Below are positions 32,945 through 42,255 of a DNA stretch of 64,000 nt, piece by piece. Each line of letters starts with the position of its first letter. Position 1 is the first letter of the stretch. The notes under the pieces are model-generated. The model was not told where the DNA came from. It saw only the letters and a program-made list of their open reading frames with translations, and did no database searches. The DNA is from an uncultured Oscillospiraceae bacterium. GTDB lineage: Bacteria > Bacillota > Clostridia > Oscillospirales > Acutalibacteraceae. The stretch spans positions 1-64,000 of the forward strand of contig CAJJLZ010000010.1 of assembly GCA_905192745.1 (NCBI GenBank), given 5' to 3'. A program made the position numbers and the translations under genes.

Positions 32945-34459
32945 ATGAAAGTAAAATGGAATAAAGGTCTTTCCGGCCTGCTGGCGGCCGCGTTTCTGCT
33001 GAGCGGCCTTTCTTTCAGCGCGGCGGCGGAAAAAACAGAAGCCAAAAATATTCTGCAGGGCTGCTCCCTTATCTCATCGGAGAACGCGGCCTCGCTCGAA
33101 AACCTGTGGGATCAGAAGGTAACCACCGTCTGGAAAGCCCCGGCCGGCTCCACTCTGACTATTAAAAGCCCCGTCCCGATCGGCGGGCTGTATATTCTGT
33201 GGGACCGCGACCCGGTCGGCTGGACGCTGAGCGATCCCCGGGAAACCATAACCGAAGGCGGTAAAGACGGCTTTCTGCACGAATATGTCCCGGTTTCCGC
33301 CGAAACCGCTTTTGACGGGAAATATATCCTGAACATGACCATGCATGCGGACGCGTCCATCGCGGATCTGTATGTCCTTTCCCCCGGCACACTTCCCTCC
33401 TGGGTCCAGACTTGGCAGCCGATGCTGAAAAAGGCGGATCTTCTGGCCTTTTCCACCCATGCGGATGATGAACTTCTCTGGTTCGGGGGAACGCTGCCGC
33501 TTTATGCGGGCCAGTATAAAAAGAAGGTTCAGGTGGCGTATCTGATCTATCACGGCGCGGCCAGAAACGAATATTTCCGCAACCATGAGCTTCTGGACGG
33601 GCTGTGGACCGTCGGCGTGACCAATTATCCCATGATCTGCCGGCAATTTGAGGATTATTACTGCAGCGATCTTGCCGAAGCGCTGAAAACCTACGATGAA
33701 AACGCGATGCAGGAATATGCCGTCATGCTTCTCCGCCGCTTTAAGCCGGAGGTCGTTGTCACGCAGGATGAAAACGGCGAATACGGGCACGGCGCGCACC
33801 GGCTCGCGGTCAAGGTGATGAAGGAAGCCGTTCATCTCAGCATCGATCCGTCGAAATATCCCGCCTCCGTGCAGGAGTACGGAACGTGGAACGTCAAAAA
33901 ATGCTATCTCCATCTGTATTCCGAAAATTCCCGGATCATGCCTTGGGAAGCGCCCCTGTCCGCCTTTCAGGGGAAAACCGGCCTGGAAATGGCGGTGGAG
34001 GGATATCGGTGCCACAAGTCTCAGTTAAAAAAATGGTTCCGCGTAGAGGCGGAGGGCAGTAAGTACGACTGCCGGAAATTCGGCCTGTATTACACGACGG
34101 TCGGCCCGGATACGGTGAAAAACGATTTTCTGGAAAACACCCCCGCAGCTGTGTCGTCGGTTGTCACCACCGTGCCCGTCATCCCGGCCACCACAACCAC
34201 TTCTGCCCCCACCACCACCACAACCACAACGATCACCGCCACGACCACCACAACCGCCACGGTTTCCGGCAGCACTTCCCTTACCGCTCAGCCGGTGATC
34301 GGGGGAATGACCACCCAGCCGTCCGGGCCGCCTGCCGGCGGTGAAACGGGGTATGTCTGGCTTCTGGCAATCGCTCTCATTCTGCTGACCGGCGGCGCGG
34401 CGGCTCTGGTCGCTTATCTCCGAATCCGGCGTCTTTACACCACGGGGAAGCAGGGCTAG
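32945..34459 (+). CDS. Secreted, membrane-anchored PIG-L family deacetylase
   Basis: A 504-residue protein. A signal peptide (lysines, then LLAAAFLLSGLSFSAAA) leads into a short beta region and a PIG-L/LmbE domain with the zinc motif FSTHADDELLWFGG and a second ligand region ENGEYGHGAHRLAV. Family members remove N-acetyl groups from amino sugars. A Thr-rich linker (about 400-440) and a C-terminal membrane helix with basic tail (VWLLAIALILLTGGAAALVA) anchor it outside the cell. It may act on cell-wall or other surface glycans. On the plus strand, alone. Confidence 0.9.
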   Translation: MKVKWNKGLSGLLAAAFLLSGLSFSAAAEKTEAKNILQGCSLISSENAASLENLWDQKVTTVWKAPAGSTLTIKSPVPIGGLYILWDRDPVGWTLSDPRETITEGGKDGFLHEYVPVSAETAFDGKYILNMTMHADASIADLYVLSPGTLPSWVQTWQPMLKKADLLAFSTHADDELLWFGGTLPLYAGQYKKKVQVAYLIYHGAARNEYFRNHELLDGLWTVGVTNYPMICRQFEDYYCSDLAEALKTYDENAMQEYAVMLLRRFKPEVVVTQDENGEYGHGAHRLAVKVMKEAVHLSIDPSKYPASVQEYGTWNVKKCYLHLYSENSRIMPWEAPLSAFQGKTGLEMAVEGYRCHKSQLKKWFRVEAEGSKYDCRKFGLYYTTVGPDTVKNDFLENTPAAVSSVVTTVPVIPATTTTSAPTTTTTTTITATTTTTATVSGSTSLTAQPVIGGMTTQPSGPPAGGETGYVWLLAIALILLTGGAAALVAYLRIRRLYTTGKQG

Positions 34460-34521
34460 GCGTCCCCCCGCCTTTTCTGTCCCATGCCGCCGTTTCCGGC
34501 CGGATTTTCTGCAAAAACCCC

Positions 34522-34550
34522 TTGACAATCCCCGGGATATCCAGTATAAT
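34522..34550 (+). promoter_or_regulatory. Consensus SigA promoter for the tRNA genes
   Basis: Perfect TTGACA (34522-34527), 17-nt spacer, perfect TATAAT (34545-34550), 44 nt before tRNA-Asp. Confidence 0.95.
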
Positions 34551-34594
34551 ACACTCCGTTGCCACGGTGAAAGCCGTTTGGCGGCATGGCAAAT

Positions 34595-34671
34595 GGCCCG
34601 GTAGTTCAGCTGGTTAGAACGCTAGCCTGTCACGCTAGAGGTCGACGGTTCGAGCCCGTTCCGGGTCGCCA
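34595..34671 (+). tRNA. tRNA-Asp (GTC)
   Basis: Full cloverleaf with acceptor GGCCCGG/CCGGGTC, anticodon loop CTGTCAC (anticodon GTC), T arm GGTTCGAGCC and encoded CCA end. Confidence 0.97.
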
Positions 34672-34674
34672 TTT

Positions 34675-34750
<76 letters not shown>

Positions 34751-34782
34751 AAAATCCCGAATGCTTTCGCATTCGGGATTTT
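34751..34782 (+). terminator. Terminator of the tRNA operon
   Basis: Perfect 14-bp stem (34751-34764, 34769-34782), TTTC loop, T-rich after. The right arm sequence is repeated once more at about 34805-34819. Confidence 0.92.
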
Positions 34783-34908
34783 ACTTTTTCATTCTTCACT
34801 AAAAACGCATTCGGGATTTTGGGAAAGTAAGAAGTAACAGGTAAAAGGTATGACGCAGCCTTGCTCTTTTAGTTTTATAATGCTATATTTAACTAAGGCG
34901 GTGATGTG

Positions 34909-35475
34909 ATGGAAAAAGATAGAACTAAAATGGAGAAAATTCTTACAATATTATTATTTCCTGTTGCTCTTATCTTTTTATTAGGTCTTTTAATAATAAC
35001 TCCATTTGATTATCTTAAATATAAAAGAACCCAATATTATAAAGATACACACGAAAAATATTCGTGGCTTTGTACATCGTCTTGTTACATTAATCTTTAT
35101 GATTCAATTAAAAAAGAAAATCTACCTATCGAGTATTATCGGTGCGATTATTCACCAATTACGGGATATGGTTATTTTGTATATAGGGACACCCTCATTT
35201 TAAATGATTATGAATCTGATGAACCTTATTATGATACCGAAAAGAATATATGGACAGTTAAAGTCGAAGATGAATATATCGATATTAGAGAAGACGTAGA
35301 AGGCACCATTGAGAGATGTAACGATTTGTTGAAATCAGAGGTTTGTAAAAGGGCGATTGTTTTAATAGATAGTGAGATTTATAGTGAGCATCCTGATGTT
35401 AAATATGAAAAATTTGATTTTTTGCCTGTAAATGATAATAATGATATTAAAGCATTGAAAGCAATTATAAATTAA
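34909..35475 (+). CDS. AT-rich hypothetical membrane protein, 188 aa
   Basis: One N-terminal membrane helix (ILLFPVALIFLLGLLIITPF), then a soluble domain rich in Tyr, Asp and Glu (SDEPYYDTEKNIWTV, IDIREDVEGTIERCNDLL). No family recognised. The gene is far more AT-rich than its neighbours and stands directly downstream of the tRNA operon, a common place for acquired DNA. A TATAAT at 34876-34881 may be its -10. Start ATG 34909 with AAGGCGGTGAT upstream; the preceding GTG in frame is also possible. Confidence 0.7.
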   Translation: MEKDRTKMEKILTILLFPVALIFLLGLLIITPFDYLKYKRTQYYKDTHEKYSWLCTSSCYINLYDSIKKENLPIEYYRCDYSPITGYGYFVYRDTLILNDYESDEPYYDTEKNIWTVKVEDEYIDIREDVEGTIERCNDLLKSEVCKRAIVLIDSEIYSEHPDVKYEKFDFLPVNDNNDIKALKAIIN

Positions 35476-35559
35476 AGAAAATCTCGGTTTTCTATCACTT
35501 TTTTTCGTGTATACATCCCCAAACACCCTGTTGCTTCGGCAGCAGGGTGCTTTTTTCCG

Positions 35560-36786
35560 TCAATCCCGGCGGAGCGCCTCGATCGGCCGCATTCTGGCGG
35601 CCTTGCGGGCGGGATAGATACCGAAAAACATCCCGACGCTGGCGGAGAAAGCCAGCGCAATCAAAACGATCGGCAGGGTTACGTTGGGGGTAACGCTGAC
35701 ATAATGCCCGATCAGGTACGCCCCCGCGATTCCCAGCGCCAGTCCGATGGCTCCCCCGATCAGGGTGATGATCGCCGATTCGGTCAGGAACTGGAACAGG
35801 ATGGTGCCGGTCCGGGCCCCCAGCGCCTTCCGGATGCCGATTTCCCGGGTCCGTTCCGTCACCGACACCAGCATGATATTCATAACGCCGATTCCGCCGA
35901 CCAGCAGGGAAATTCCCGCCACGGCGGCGACAAACGTGGTCAGCAGGTTCATCATGGTTTCAAAAGCGCTCAGGGCGTTCAGAAAGTTCTGCGCCTTATA
36001 GGCGTTCCGTCCCTGATTGCCGTGCCGCGCTTCCAGCAGCGCCACAGCGGAATCGGCCGCGTCGTCCATCTCTTCCTGCGAGGCGGCGACAAGATATACG
36101 CTGTCCAGAGTGGAGGTTTCCCCCATCAGCTCCAGATAGGTGGTCGCGGGCAGAAAGAGGGTCGCGGGCGTGTTGGCCCCGTCCATTCCCATCATCGCCG
36201 CCATATCCGACGCGCCGGTATTGGTTTCTTCCGTCACCCCGATAATGGTGACCTTCATTCGGTGGCCGCCGACCGAAAGGCTGACCGTCTGCCCCAGACA
36301 ATCGGCCGTGCCAAACAGCTTTTTCGCCCCATTCTCCGAAAGGACGATCACCGGGCGGGAGGTATCGTATTCATTTTCCAGAAAGAAACGGCCGGTCACG
36401 AATTCCTGAGTATAGACATATTGCAGATCGGCGCTCCCCGCCGTCACCACAGCCGTCGCTTCCCCGTTTTCGGTGCTGACCGTGCCGCGGTTGCCCAACA
36501 AGGGGGAGGCGTATTTTACAGAGGGAAGCTTTTCCTTGATGGCGGCCAAATCCTCAAAGGTGATGGCGTCGGTCTCCATCGCTTCGGAGGTAGTCCCCAG
36601 CTCGATGGTATTGGCGCCGAGCTGCTCGAACATCGCCACCACCTCTCCGGTCGCGCCGTTGCCGACCGAGACGATCATAATTACCGAAGCGATCCCGATA
36701 ATAATCCCCAGCATGGTAAGAAGAGAGCGCATCGTATTGCTGCGGATGCTTTCCAGGGCAATTTTCAGGTTTTCGAAGAAACTCAT
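35560..36786 (-). CDS. MacB/FtsX-type ABC transporter permease
   Basis: A 408-residue permease: N-terminal helix (SLLTMLGIIIGIASVIMIVS), MacB periplasmic-core-type extracellular domain, and three C-terminal helices with the conserved GIMNIMLVSVTERTREIGIRKALGAR. Such permeases work with a separate ATPase and a membrane-fusion adaptor in drug or peptide export or envelope stress. The adaptor lies 18 nt upstream (frameshifted), but no ATPase gene is adjacent, which is unusual for the family. Confidence 0.9.
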   Translation of the reverse strand: MSFFENLKIALESIRSNTMRSLLTMLGIIIGIASVIMIVSVGNGATGEVVAMFEQLGANTIELGTTSEAMETDAITFEDLAAIKEKLPSVKYASPLLGNRGTVSTENGEATAVVTAGSADLQYVYTQEFVTGRFFLENEYDTSRPVIVLSENGAKKLFGTADCLGQTVSLSVGGHRMKVTIIGVTEETNTGASDMAAMMGMDGANTPATLFLPATTYLELMGETSTLDSVYLVAASQEEMDDAADSAVALLEARHGNQGRNAYKAQNFLNALSAFETMMNLLTTFVAAVAGISLLVGGIGVMNIMLVSVTERTREIGIRKALGARTGTILFQFLTESAIITLIGGAIGLALGIAGAYLIGHYVSVTPNVTLPIVLIALAFSASVGMFFGIYPARKAARMRPIEALRRD

Positions 36787-36803
36787 CGGTCACTCCCCCG
36801 CCC

Positions 36804-38130
36804 CTATTCCGCGATGGGACGAACCGCCATCCCATCGGTCAGGTCGCCGGAGGGATTCGCCGCCAGTACCGCGCCCTCCTCCAGACCGGAAACCACCTCG
36901 ATCCGGCTTTCGGAGGATACTCCCGTTTTCACCGCCGTCCTGCGGAGCGCGCCGTTCTCCACCACATAGCAATAGCTGCCGGTGTTGTCGGTACGAACCG
37001 ACTCCACCGGAACCAGCACCACGCCGGACGCGGAACCCAGCCGGACGTCCACATCACATTCGTAATCGATCAGCAGGCTGCCGTCCGGCGCGTCGATCCG
37101 CACCCGGGCCGTCACCGTGGAGGTGGTGCCGCCGGTCAGGGACGTGCTGGTCTGGGCGATTGCACCGACCGACTCCACTTCCCCCTCAAAATCCGCCGAG
37201 GGGACGCTGATTTTCGCTTTCTGCCCGGCCTGAACCCGGGCGATATCGTATTTGCCAAGAGTGATTTCCGCATACACCGCGGTATCGTCCTTCACCGTAA
37301 TACCGGCGGAGGACATCAGCGAGGAGGAGGTCCCTACCTCCGAAACGATCCCGGCAAAGTCGGCAACCAGCCCTTTTTTCAGGGTGTCGAGGTTCTCCTT
37401 TGCCGATTCATAAGTGCTTTTCGCCATTTCCACCGAGGATTCCAGCTGCTTCAGCGCCGCGTCGCTCAGCTGACTGGCTCTGGCTTTCCAGCAGAGATTT
37501 CTGCAGTTGTTTTCCAATCAGCTCCACCTGCCGGGAGGTCAGGCTTCCGGCAGTCTCGGACTGTGCTTTCAGCAGCGCCGACAGTTCCTCGACCGAACCG
37601 CCCTCCCCCTGTTGGAGCTGAGCGAGAAGCTGCTCATACAGCGCCTGCATTTCTTTTTGCGCGGCGTCGGACGAATTCTGAAGGCCGGCGATCTCGCTCT
37701 CCAGTTCCTGAATCTCCGCTTCGAGGGCGGCCATCTGCCCGTCCGCCTCCGTCTTGGCCGCCTTCATCTGCTTCAGACTCTCCCCGGCCGATTCGTAGGC
37801 GCTTTTCGCCTGTTCCACCGCCGATTCCACCGTGGAGGTCTCCAGCACAGCCAACTGCTGGCCGGCGGCAACGCGGTCCCCCACCTCCACAAACACCTCT
37901 TTCAGCGCTACGCCGGTGGAGGGCACGTAGGTCTTGATGTTTCCGGAACGGATCGTCCCGGTGGAAGAAAGCCACTGCTCCACATCACCGCGTACAGCCG
38001 TGGTGGTCTTTACCTCGGGCGGGCGGCTTTTTTTCATCTGCCCCGGCAGAATCAGCGCGGCGGCAATGCCCAGCACCGCGACAGCGGATACCGAAGCAAT
38101 CACTGCTTTTTTTCGGGTCGAACGGGTCAT
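36804..38130 (-). pseudogene. HlyD/MacA-type adaptor, frameshifted
   Basis: Two overlapping frames make one adaptor. The first (from 38130) has a membrane anchor, a biotinyl-lipoyl half (VPSTGVALKEVFVEVGDRVA) and a long coiled coil to about 37.5 kb. The second (ending 36804) continues the hairpin (LSDAALKQLESSVEMAKST) and the beta-barrel (VPVESVRTDNTGSYCYVVE). An extra 4 bp (CTGA around 37470-37473 on the plus strand) shifts the frame; removing it restores a continuous protein of about 440 residues. It could be an assembly error or a recent mutation. Confidence 0.85.
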
Positions 38131-38235
38131 AAACGGTCAGCACCTTTCTGGAAAACCGGTATGTATCTCCTTCCCGCTATACAGGGACGGGATCGGCTAT
38201 GGAAAGCCGTTGGAACATACGCAAAGAATAATACA

Positions 38236-38283
38236 CCGGCAGCCGGAATGCAACAAACAAAGTGTAAACATTCCGGCTGCCGG
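38236..38283 (-). terminator. Hairpin after purD
   Basis: Perfect 15-bp stem (38236-38250, 38269-38283) with an 18-nt loop in the gap between the adaptor gene and the end of purD. Weak T content follows it on the minus strand, so it may act as a terminator of the pur operon. Confidence 0.6.
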
Positions 38284-38316
38284 CAAAATATCTTCTATTA
38301 TCGGCCCGCGCCGTCC

Positions 38317-39588
38317 TTATTCGGCCGTTACCCGGCCGATATCCCTGCGGTAGTGCGCGTCCTCAAAATGGATCTTCTCCACCGCGTCATAGGCTTTGTC
38401 CAGCGCCTCATCCAGCGTGGCGGCCGTCGCCGTCACACCGAGGACGCGGCCGCCGTTCGTCAGGAACCGGCCGTCCTCGTACCGGGTGCCCGCATGATAG
38501 ACAACCGCGTCGTTCCGCTGCCCCTGCGGGTTCAGCCCGCCGATCGGGATGCCCTTGCGGTAGGCGGCCGGATACCCTCCCGAAGCCATCACCACACAGG
38601 CGCAGGCCTCGTCCGCCCATTCGATCTCCAGCTCCGCCAGCCGTTCCTCCCGGATGGCGCACAGGATGTCGATCAGGTCGGTTTTCAGCCGGGGAAGCAC
38701 CACCTGCGTCTCGGGATCCCCGAAACGGCAGTTGTATTCGATCACCTTCGGCCCGGCCGGGGTAAGCATCAGCCCGAAGAACAGGCAGCCCTTGAAGGGA
38801 CGGCCTTCCGCGTTCATCGCGTCGATGGTCGGGCGGAAGATATGCTCCATACAGAAAGCGGCGGCTTTGTCATCGTAGTACGGGTTGGGGCTGATGGTAC
38901 CCATCCCGCCGGTGTTGGGGCCCATATCCCCGTCGAACGCCCGCTTGTGATCCTTCGCGGAAACCATCGGGCGGATCGTCTTGCCGTCGGTAAAGGCGAG
39001 CACCGACACCTCCGGCCCGGTCAGGAATTCCTCAACCACCACCCGGCTGCCCGACGCGCCGAAGATCCGGTCCTCCATGATACTCTTGACCGCCTCTTCG
39101 GCCTCCGCATAGGTATCGCAGAGGATGACGCCCTTGCCGAGCGCCAGCCCGTCCGCCTTGATAACGGCGGGATAGGTATCCTGCTTCCGGATATAGTCCA
39201 GCGCTTCCTGCGGCTTCTCGAACACCTCATAGCCGGCGGTCGGGATGCCGTATTTTTTCATCAGGTGCTTGGAGAACACCTTGCTGCCCTCCAGAATCGC
39301 CGCATTCTTCCTTGGCCCGAAGGCGGCGACGCCCGCCTCCTCCAGCGCATCCACCATTCCGGCGACCAGCGGGTCGTCCGGAGCGACGAAAACCAGATCG
39401 GCGTTTAAGCGTTTTGCCAGCCCGACAACCCCGTCGATATCGTCCGCCGGAACATCAAAGCATTCCGCGTCCCGGGAAATCCCGCCGTTTCCGGGGGTAC
39501 AGTAGAGCTTGCCGCAGCGGGGGCTCTCCTTCAGCTTGCGAATAATCGCATGCTCCCGTCCGCCGCCGCCGACTACCAGAATATCCAT
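38317..39588 (-). CDS. purD: Phosphoribosylamine-glycine ligase
   Basis: PurD joins phosphoribosylamine and glycine using ATP, step 2 of purine synthesis. The 423-residue product is full length, with VVGGGGREHAIIRKL at the N-terminus, the ATP-grasp core (YPAVIKADGLALGKGVI) and the Mg site EYNCRFGDPETQ. It is the last gene of the pur operon. Confidence 0.97.
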   Translation of the reverse strand: MDILVVGGGGREHAIIRKLKESPRCGKLYCTPGNGGISRDAECFDVPADDIDGVVGLAKRLNADLVFVAPDDPLVAGMVDALEEAGVAAFGPRKNAAILEGSKVFSKHLMKKYGIPTAGYEVFEKPQEALDYIRKQDTYPAVIKADGLALGKGVILCDTYAEAEEAVKSIMEDRIFGASGSRVVVEEFLTGPEVSVLAFTDGKTIRPMVSAKDHKRAFDGDMGPNTGGMGTISPNPYYDDKAAAFCMEHIFRPTIDAMNAEGRPFKGCLFFGLMLTPAGPKVIEYNCRFGDPETQVVLPRLKTDLIDILCAIREERLAELEIEWADEACACVVMASGGYPAAYRKGIPIGGLNPQGQRNDAVVYHAGTRYEDGRFLTNGGRVLGVTATAATLDEALDKAYDAVEKIHFEDAHYRRDIGRVTAE

Positions 39589-39614
39589 GTGCCTTTCTCC
39601 CTTCTATCGGCCGG

Positions 39615-40793
39615 TCAATGATGGAACAGCCGCAGGCCGGTAAAGGCCATGGCAATGCCGTATTTGTTGCAGGTGTCGATCACGTTGTCGTCCCGGATGG
39701 AGCCACCCGGCTCGGCGATATAGGAAACGCCGGTGCGGTGGGCCCGCTCAATGTTGTCGCCAAAGGGGAAGAACGCGTCCGAACCAAGGGACACGCCGGT
39801 CAGGGTATCCAGCCATTCCCGCTTTTCCTCCCGGGTGAGGGGCTCCGGCTTAACGGTGAAGAACTGCTCCCACATGCCGTCGGCCAGCACGTCCATCCAG
39901 TCGTCCGAAATATACACGTCGATGGTGTTGTCCCGGTCGGGGCGGCGGATGTCCTCTTTAAAGGGCAGAGCCAGCACGCGCGGATGCTGGCGGAGATACC
40001 AGATATCCGCCTTGTTCCCCGCGAGACGGGTGCAGTGGATGCGGCTCTGCTGGCCGGCGCCCACGCCGATGACCTGCCCGCCCTTGGCGTAGCAGACCGA
40101 GTTGGACTGGGTATATTTCAGGGTAATCAGGGAAAGCACCAGATCCTGCTTCGCCGCGTCCGGAATCGTCCGGCAGGCAGTGACGACGTTGGTCAGCAGG
40201 GCGTTGTCGATCTTCTGCTCGTTGCGGCCCTGCTCGAAGGTGACGCCGAACACATCCTTATGCTCCACCGGAGCGGGGGTGTAGGACGGGTCGATCTTCA
40301 CCACATTGTAGCTGCCCTTCCGCTTGGTTTTCAGGATTGCCAGCGCTTCGTCGGTATAGCCGGGGGCGATCACGCCGTCCGAAACCTCCCGGGCCAGCAG
40401 GGCAGCGGTCTCCTTATCGCACTCGTCGGACAGCGCCACCCAGTCGCCGTAGGAGGACATCCGGTCCGCCCCGCGGGCGCGGGCATAGGCGCAGGCGATG
40501 GGCGAAAGCTCCAGATCGTCCACAAAATAAATCTTCTTCAGCACGTCGGAAAGCGGGATGCCGAGCGCGGCGCCCGCCGGGCTGACGTGCTTGAAGGAGG
40601 CGGCGGCAGGAAGACCGGTCGCTTCCTTCAGCTCCTTCACCAGCTGCCAGCTGTTGAAGGCGTCCAGAAAATTGATATATCCCGGCCGGCCGTTCAGCAC
40701 CTCGATCGGGAGGTTGCTTCCGTCCCCCATAAAAATGCGGGAAGGCGTCTGATTGGGGTTGCAGCCGTATTTCAGCGTCAGTTCGTTCGCCAT
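39615..40793 (-). CDS. Stand-alone AICAR formyltransferase
   Basis: The 392-residue product corresponds to the formyltransferase part of PurH without the N-terminal cyclohydrolase (MGS-like) domain. Visible family segments are LKYGCNPNQTPSRIFM, AASFKHVSPAGAALG and the end DNVIDTCNKYGIAMAFTGLR. It formylates AICAR with 10-formyl-THF, step 9. The next gene upstream encodes the separate cyclohydrolase, completing the pair. ATG 40793 is preferred because AAAGGA lies 9 nt before it. Confidence 0.93.
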   Translation of the reverse strand: MANELTLKYGCNPNQTPSRIFMGDGSNLPIEVLNGRPGYINFLDAFNSWQLVKELKEATGLPAAASFKHVSPAGAALGIPLSDVLKKIYFVDDLELSPIACAYARARGADRMSSYGDWVALSDECDKETAALLAREVSDGVIAPGYTDEALAILKTKRKGSYNVVKIDPSYTPAPVEHKDVFGVTFEQGRNEQKIDNALLTNVVTACRTIPDAAKQDLVLSLITLKYTQSNSVCYAKGGQVIGVGAGQQSRIHCTRLAGNKADIWYLRQHPRVLALPFKEDIRRPDRDNTIDVYISDDWMDVLADGMWEQFFTVKPEPLTREEKREWLDTLTGVSLGSDAFFPFGDNIERAHRTGVSYIAEPGGSIRDDNVIDTCNKYGIAMAFTGLRLFHH

Positions 40794-40827
40794 GGAAACC
40801 ATCCTTTCACAAAATGCGGTTTAACTT

Positions 40828-41535
40828 CTATTGATTCTTGTTGCGGATGCGGGTCTCGGTCTTTCCCGTCCCGATATCGATATACCGGGTGAAGAGGGAC
40901 ACCTTGTTGTCCTCGTTCAGGCTGTTCCACACCGTGTCGGTGAAAACGTCGATATCCCCTTCCAGCGCCACCAGCGCCGGCTCCCCTTCAAAGGAGGGCA
41001 GCGGGTTTCCGTCCCCCTGATAGGTGTGGATAAACCGCCCCTCCCCCGCGAGCGGGGCCTCGTACTCGTAGAAATACCGCTGGGCAGACGCGTCGTTCCC
41101 CTCCGCCGATTTCAGGATGGACAAACGGAACCGGTCGTGACAGGGCTCCACCATTCCGGAAATACGGGGGGTAAAATTCGGTCCGTCCGGCTCAAAGGTG
41201 CGGGTGCGCAGAGCGTCCTCGAAGGATTTTCCCTGCTCCAGAAACTCCACAATCGTGTCGGTCTGGTCGCCGTTAGTGACGACGGTCGTGTTCCCGATCA
41301 CCCGCACCGGCGCGTAGATAATCAGGGAGGGATCGGTCAGCCTGCTCTCGTCAAAGGCTTTGGTTTTGAGCCCTTCCCCTTCCGCGATAAACACGCGGTT
41401 CCGGCTGTTGACACTGCGGCCCATGATGAAATACGCAATCACCATGGCTTTGGCGTCCGCGCTTTTGCCCAGAATGATTCCCCGTCCGGGATAGGAGGTC
41501 GCGGAAAGCTCCTCCGACAGTTTCCGTATGGTCAT
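40828..41535 (-). CDS. purO: IMP cyclohydrolase, PurO type
   Basis: A 235-residue IMP cyclohydrolase related to archaeal PurO rather than to the PurH N-terminal domain. Key region: SYPGRGIILGKSADAKAMVI followed by FIMGRSVNSRNRVF. It closes FAICAR to IMP, the last step. The start ATG 41535 follows GGTGGAG. Together with the neighbouring formyltransferase it replaces bifunctional PurH, an arrangement seen in Clostridia. Confidence 0.9.
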   Translation of the reverse strand: MTIRKLSEELSATSYPGRGIILGKSADAKAMVIAYFIMGRSVNSRNRVFIAEGEGLKTKAFDESRLTDPSLIIYAPVRVIGNTTVVTNGDQTDTIVEFLEQGKSFEDALRTRTFEPDGPNFTPRISGMVEPCHDRFRLSILKSAEGNDASAQRYFYEYEAPLAGEGRFIHTYQGDGNPLPSFEGEPALVALEGDIDVFTDTVWNSLNEDNKVSLFTRYIDIGTGKTETRIRNKNQ

Positions 41536-41587
41536 GGATGCTCCACCCTTTCCAGTCAATCGGCAGGGACTCCGCCCCGCCGTCATT

Positions 41588-41619
41588 TATTCGCCTATTC
41601 GCCTATTCGCTTATTCGCC
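41588..41619. repeat. Four tandem copies of an 8-bp repeat at the purN end
   Basis: TATTCGCC is repeated four times (third copy ends in T), covering the last codons and stop of purN and the space before purO. A slip by one unit would alter the purN C-terminus. Confidence 0.9.
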
Positions 41620-42255
41620 GTCAGCCGGCTGGCTGTCTATAACCGCCTTGTTTTCAACAAGACGGATTCTTCCCTCGCAAAACAGGGAAACCGCCTTGGG
41701 CAGCAGCTCCCATTCCGCCTGCCGCATCACCCGAAGCTGTAAGGTTTCGGGGGTATCCTGCGGCTGAACGGCCACCGCCTTTTGCAGGATGATCGCCCCG
41801 CCGTCCGGAATTTCGTTAACGAAATGGACAGTCGCGCCGGTCACCTTCACCCCATAATCCAGCGCCGCCTGATGGACGCGCAGGCCGTAATACCCTTTCC
41901 CGCAGAAGGCGGGAATCAGGGAGGGATGGACGTTGAGAATTCGGTTGGCATAGGTCCGCACGATTTCCTCGCCCAGAATGCAGAGGAAACCGGCCAGCAC
42001 CACCAGATCGGCCTCGCAGCGTTTCAGTTCGGCCAGCAGTTCCGCGTCGAAAGCGGCGGCGGAGGCAAACGCCTTCCGCTCGATCACCGTGCCGGGAACG
42101 CCGTGCCGCGCGGCCCGCTCCAGCGCATACGCGCCCGGAGCAGAAGAAATCACCCGGACAATCCGCCCGCCCCGGATTTCTCCGGCTTCCTCGGCGTCCA
42201 GCAGCGCCTGCAGGTTGGTCCCTCCGCCGGAAACCAGCACCACGATGTTTAACAT
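41611..42255 (-). CDS. purN: Phosphoribosylglycinamide formyltransferase
   Basis: PurN formylates GAR with 10-formyl-THF. The 214-residue product has VLVSGGGTNLQALLDAE, the catalytic region RILNVHPSLIPAFCGKGYYG and VTGATVHFVNEIPDGGAIIL. Its start overlaps the purM stop by 7 nt. The extreme C-terminus lies in an 8-bp tandem repeat. Confidence 0.96.
   Translation of the reverse strand: MLNIVVLVSGGGTNLQALLDAEEAGEIRGGRIVRVISSAPGAYALERAARHGVPGTVIERKAFASAAAFDAELLAELKRCEADLVVLAGFLCILGEEIVRTYANRILNVHPSLIPAFCGKGYYGLRVHQAALDYGVKVTGATVHFVNEIPDGGAIILQKAVAVQPQDTPETLQLRVMRQAEWELLPKAVSLFCEGRIRLVENKAVIDSQPADGE

Noticed and set aside
33074..34275. Minus-strand frames opposite the PIG-L gene, including a Val/Gly-rich one
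   Set aside because: The Val- and Gly-rich translations come from the Thr-codon repeats of the real gene read backwards.
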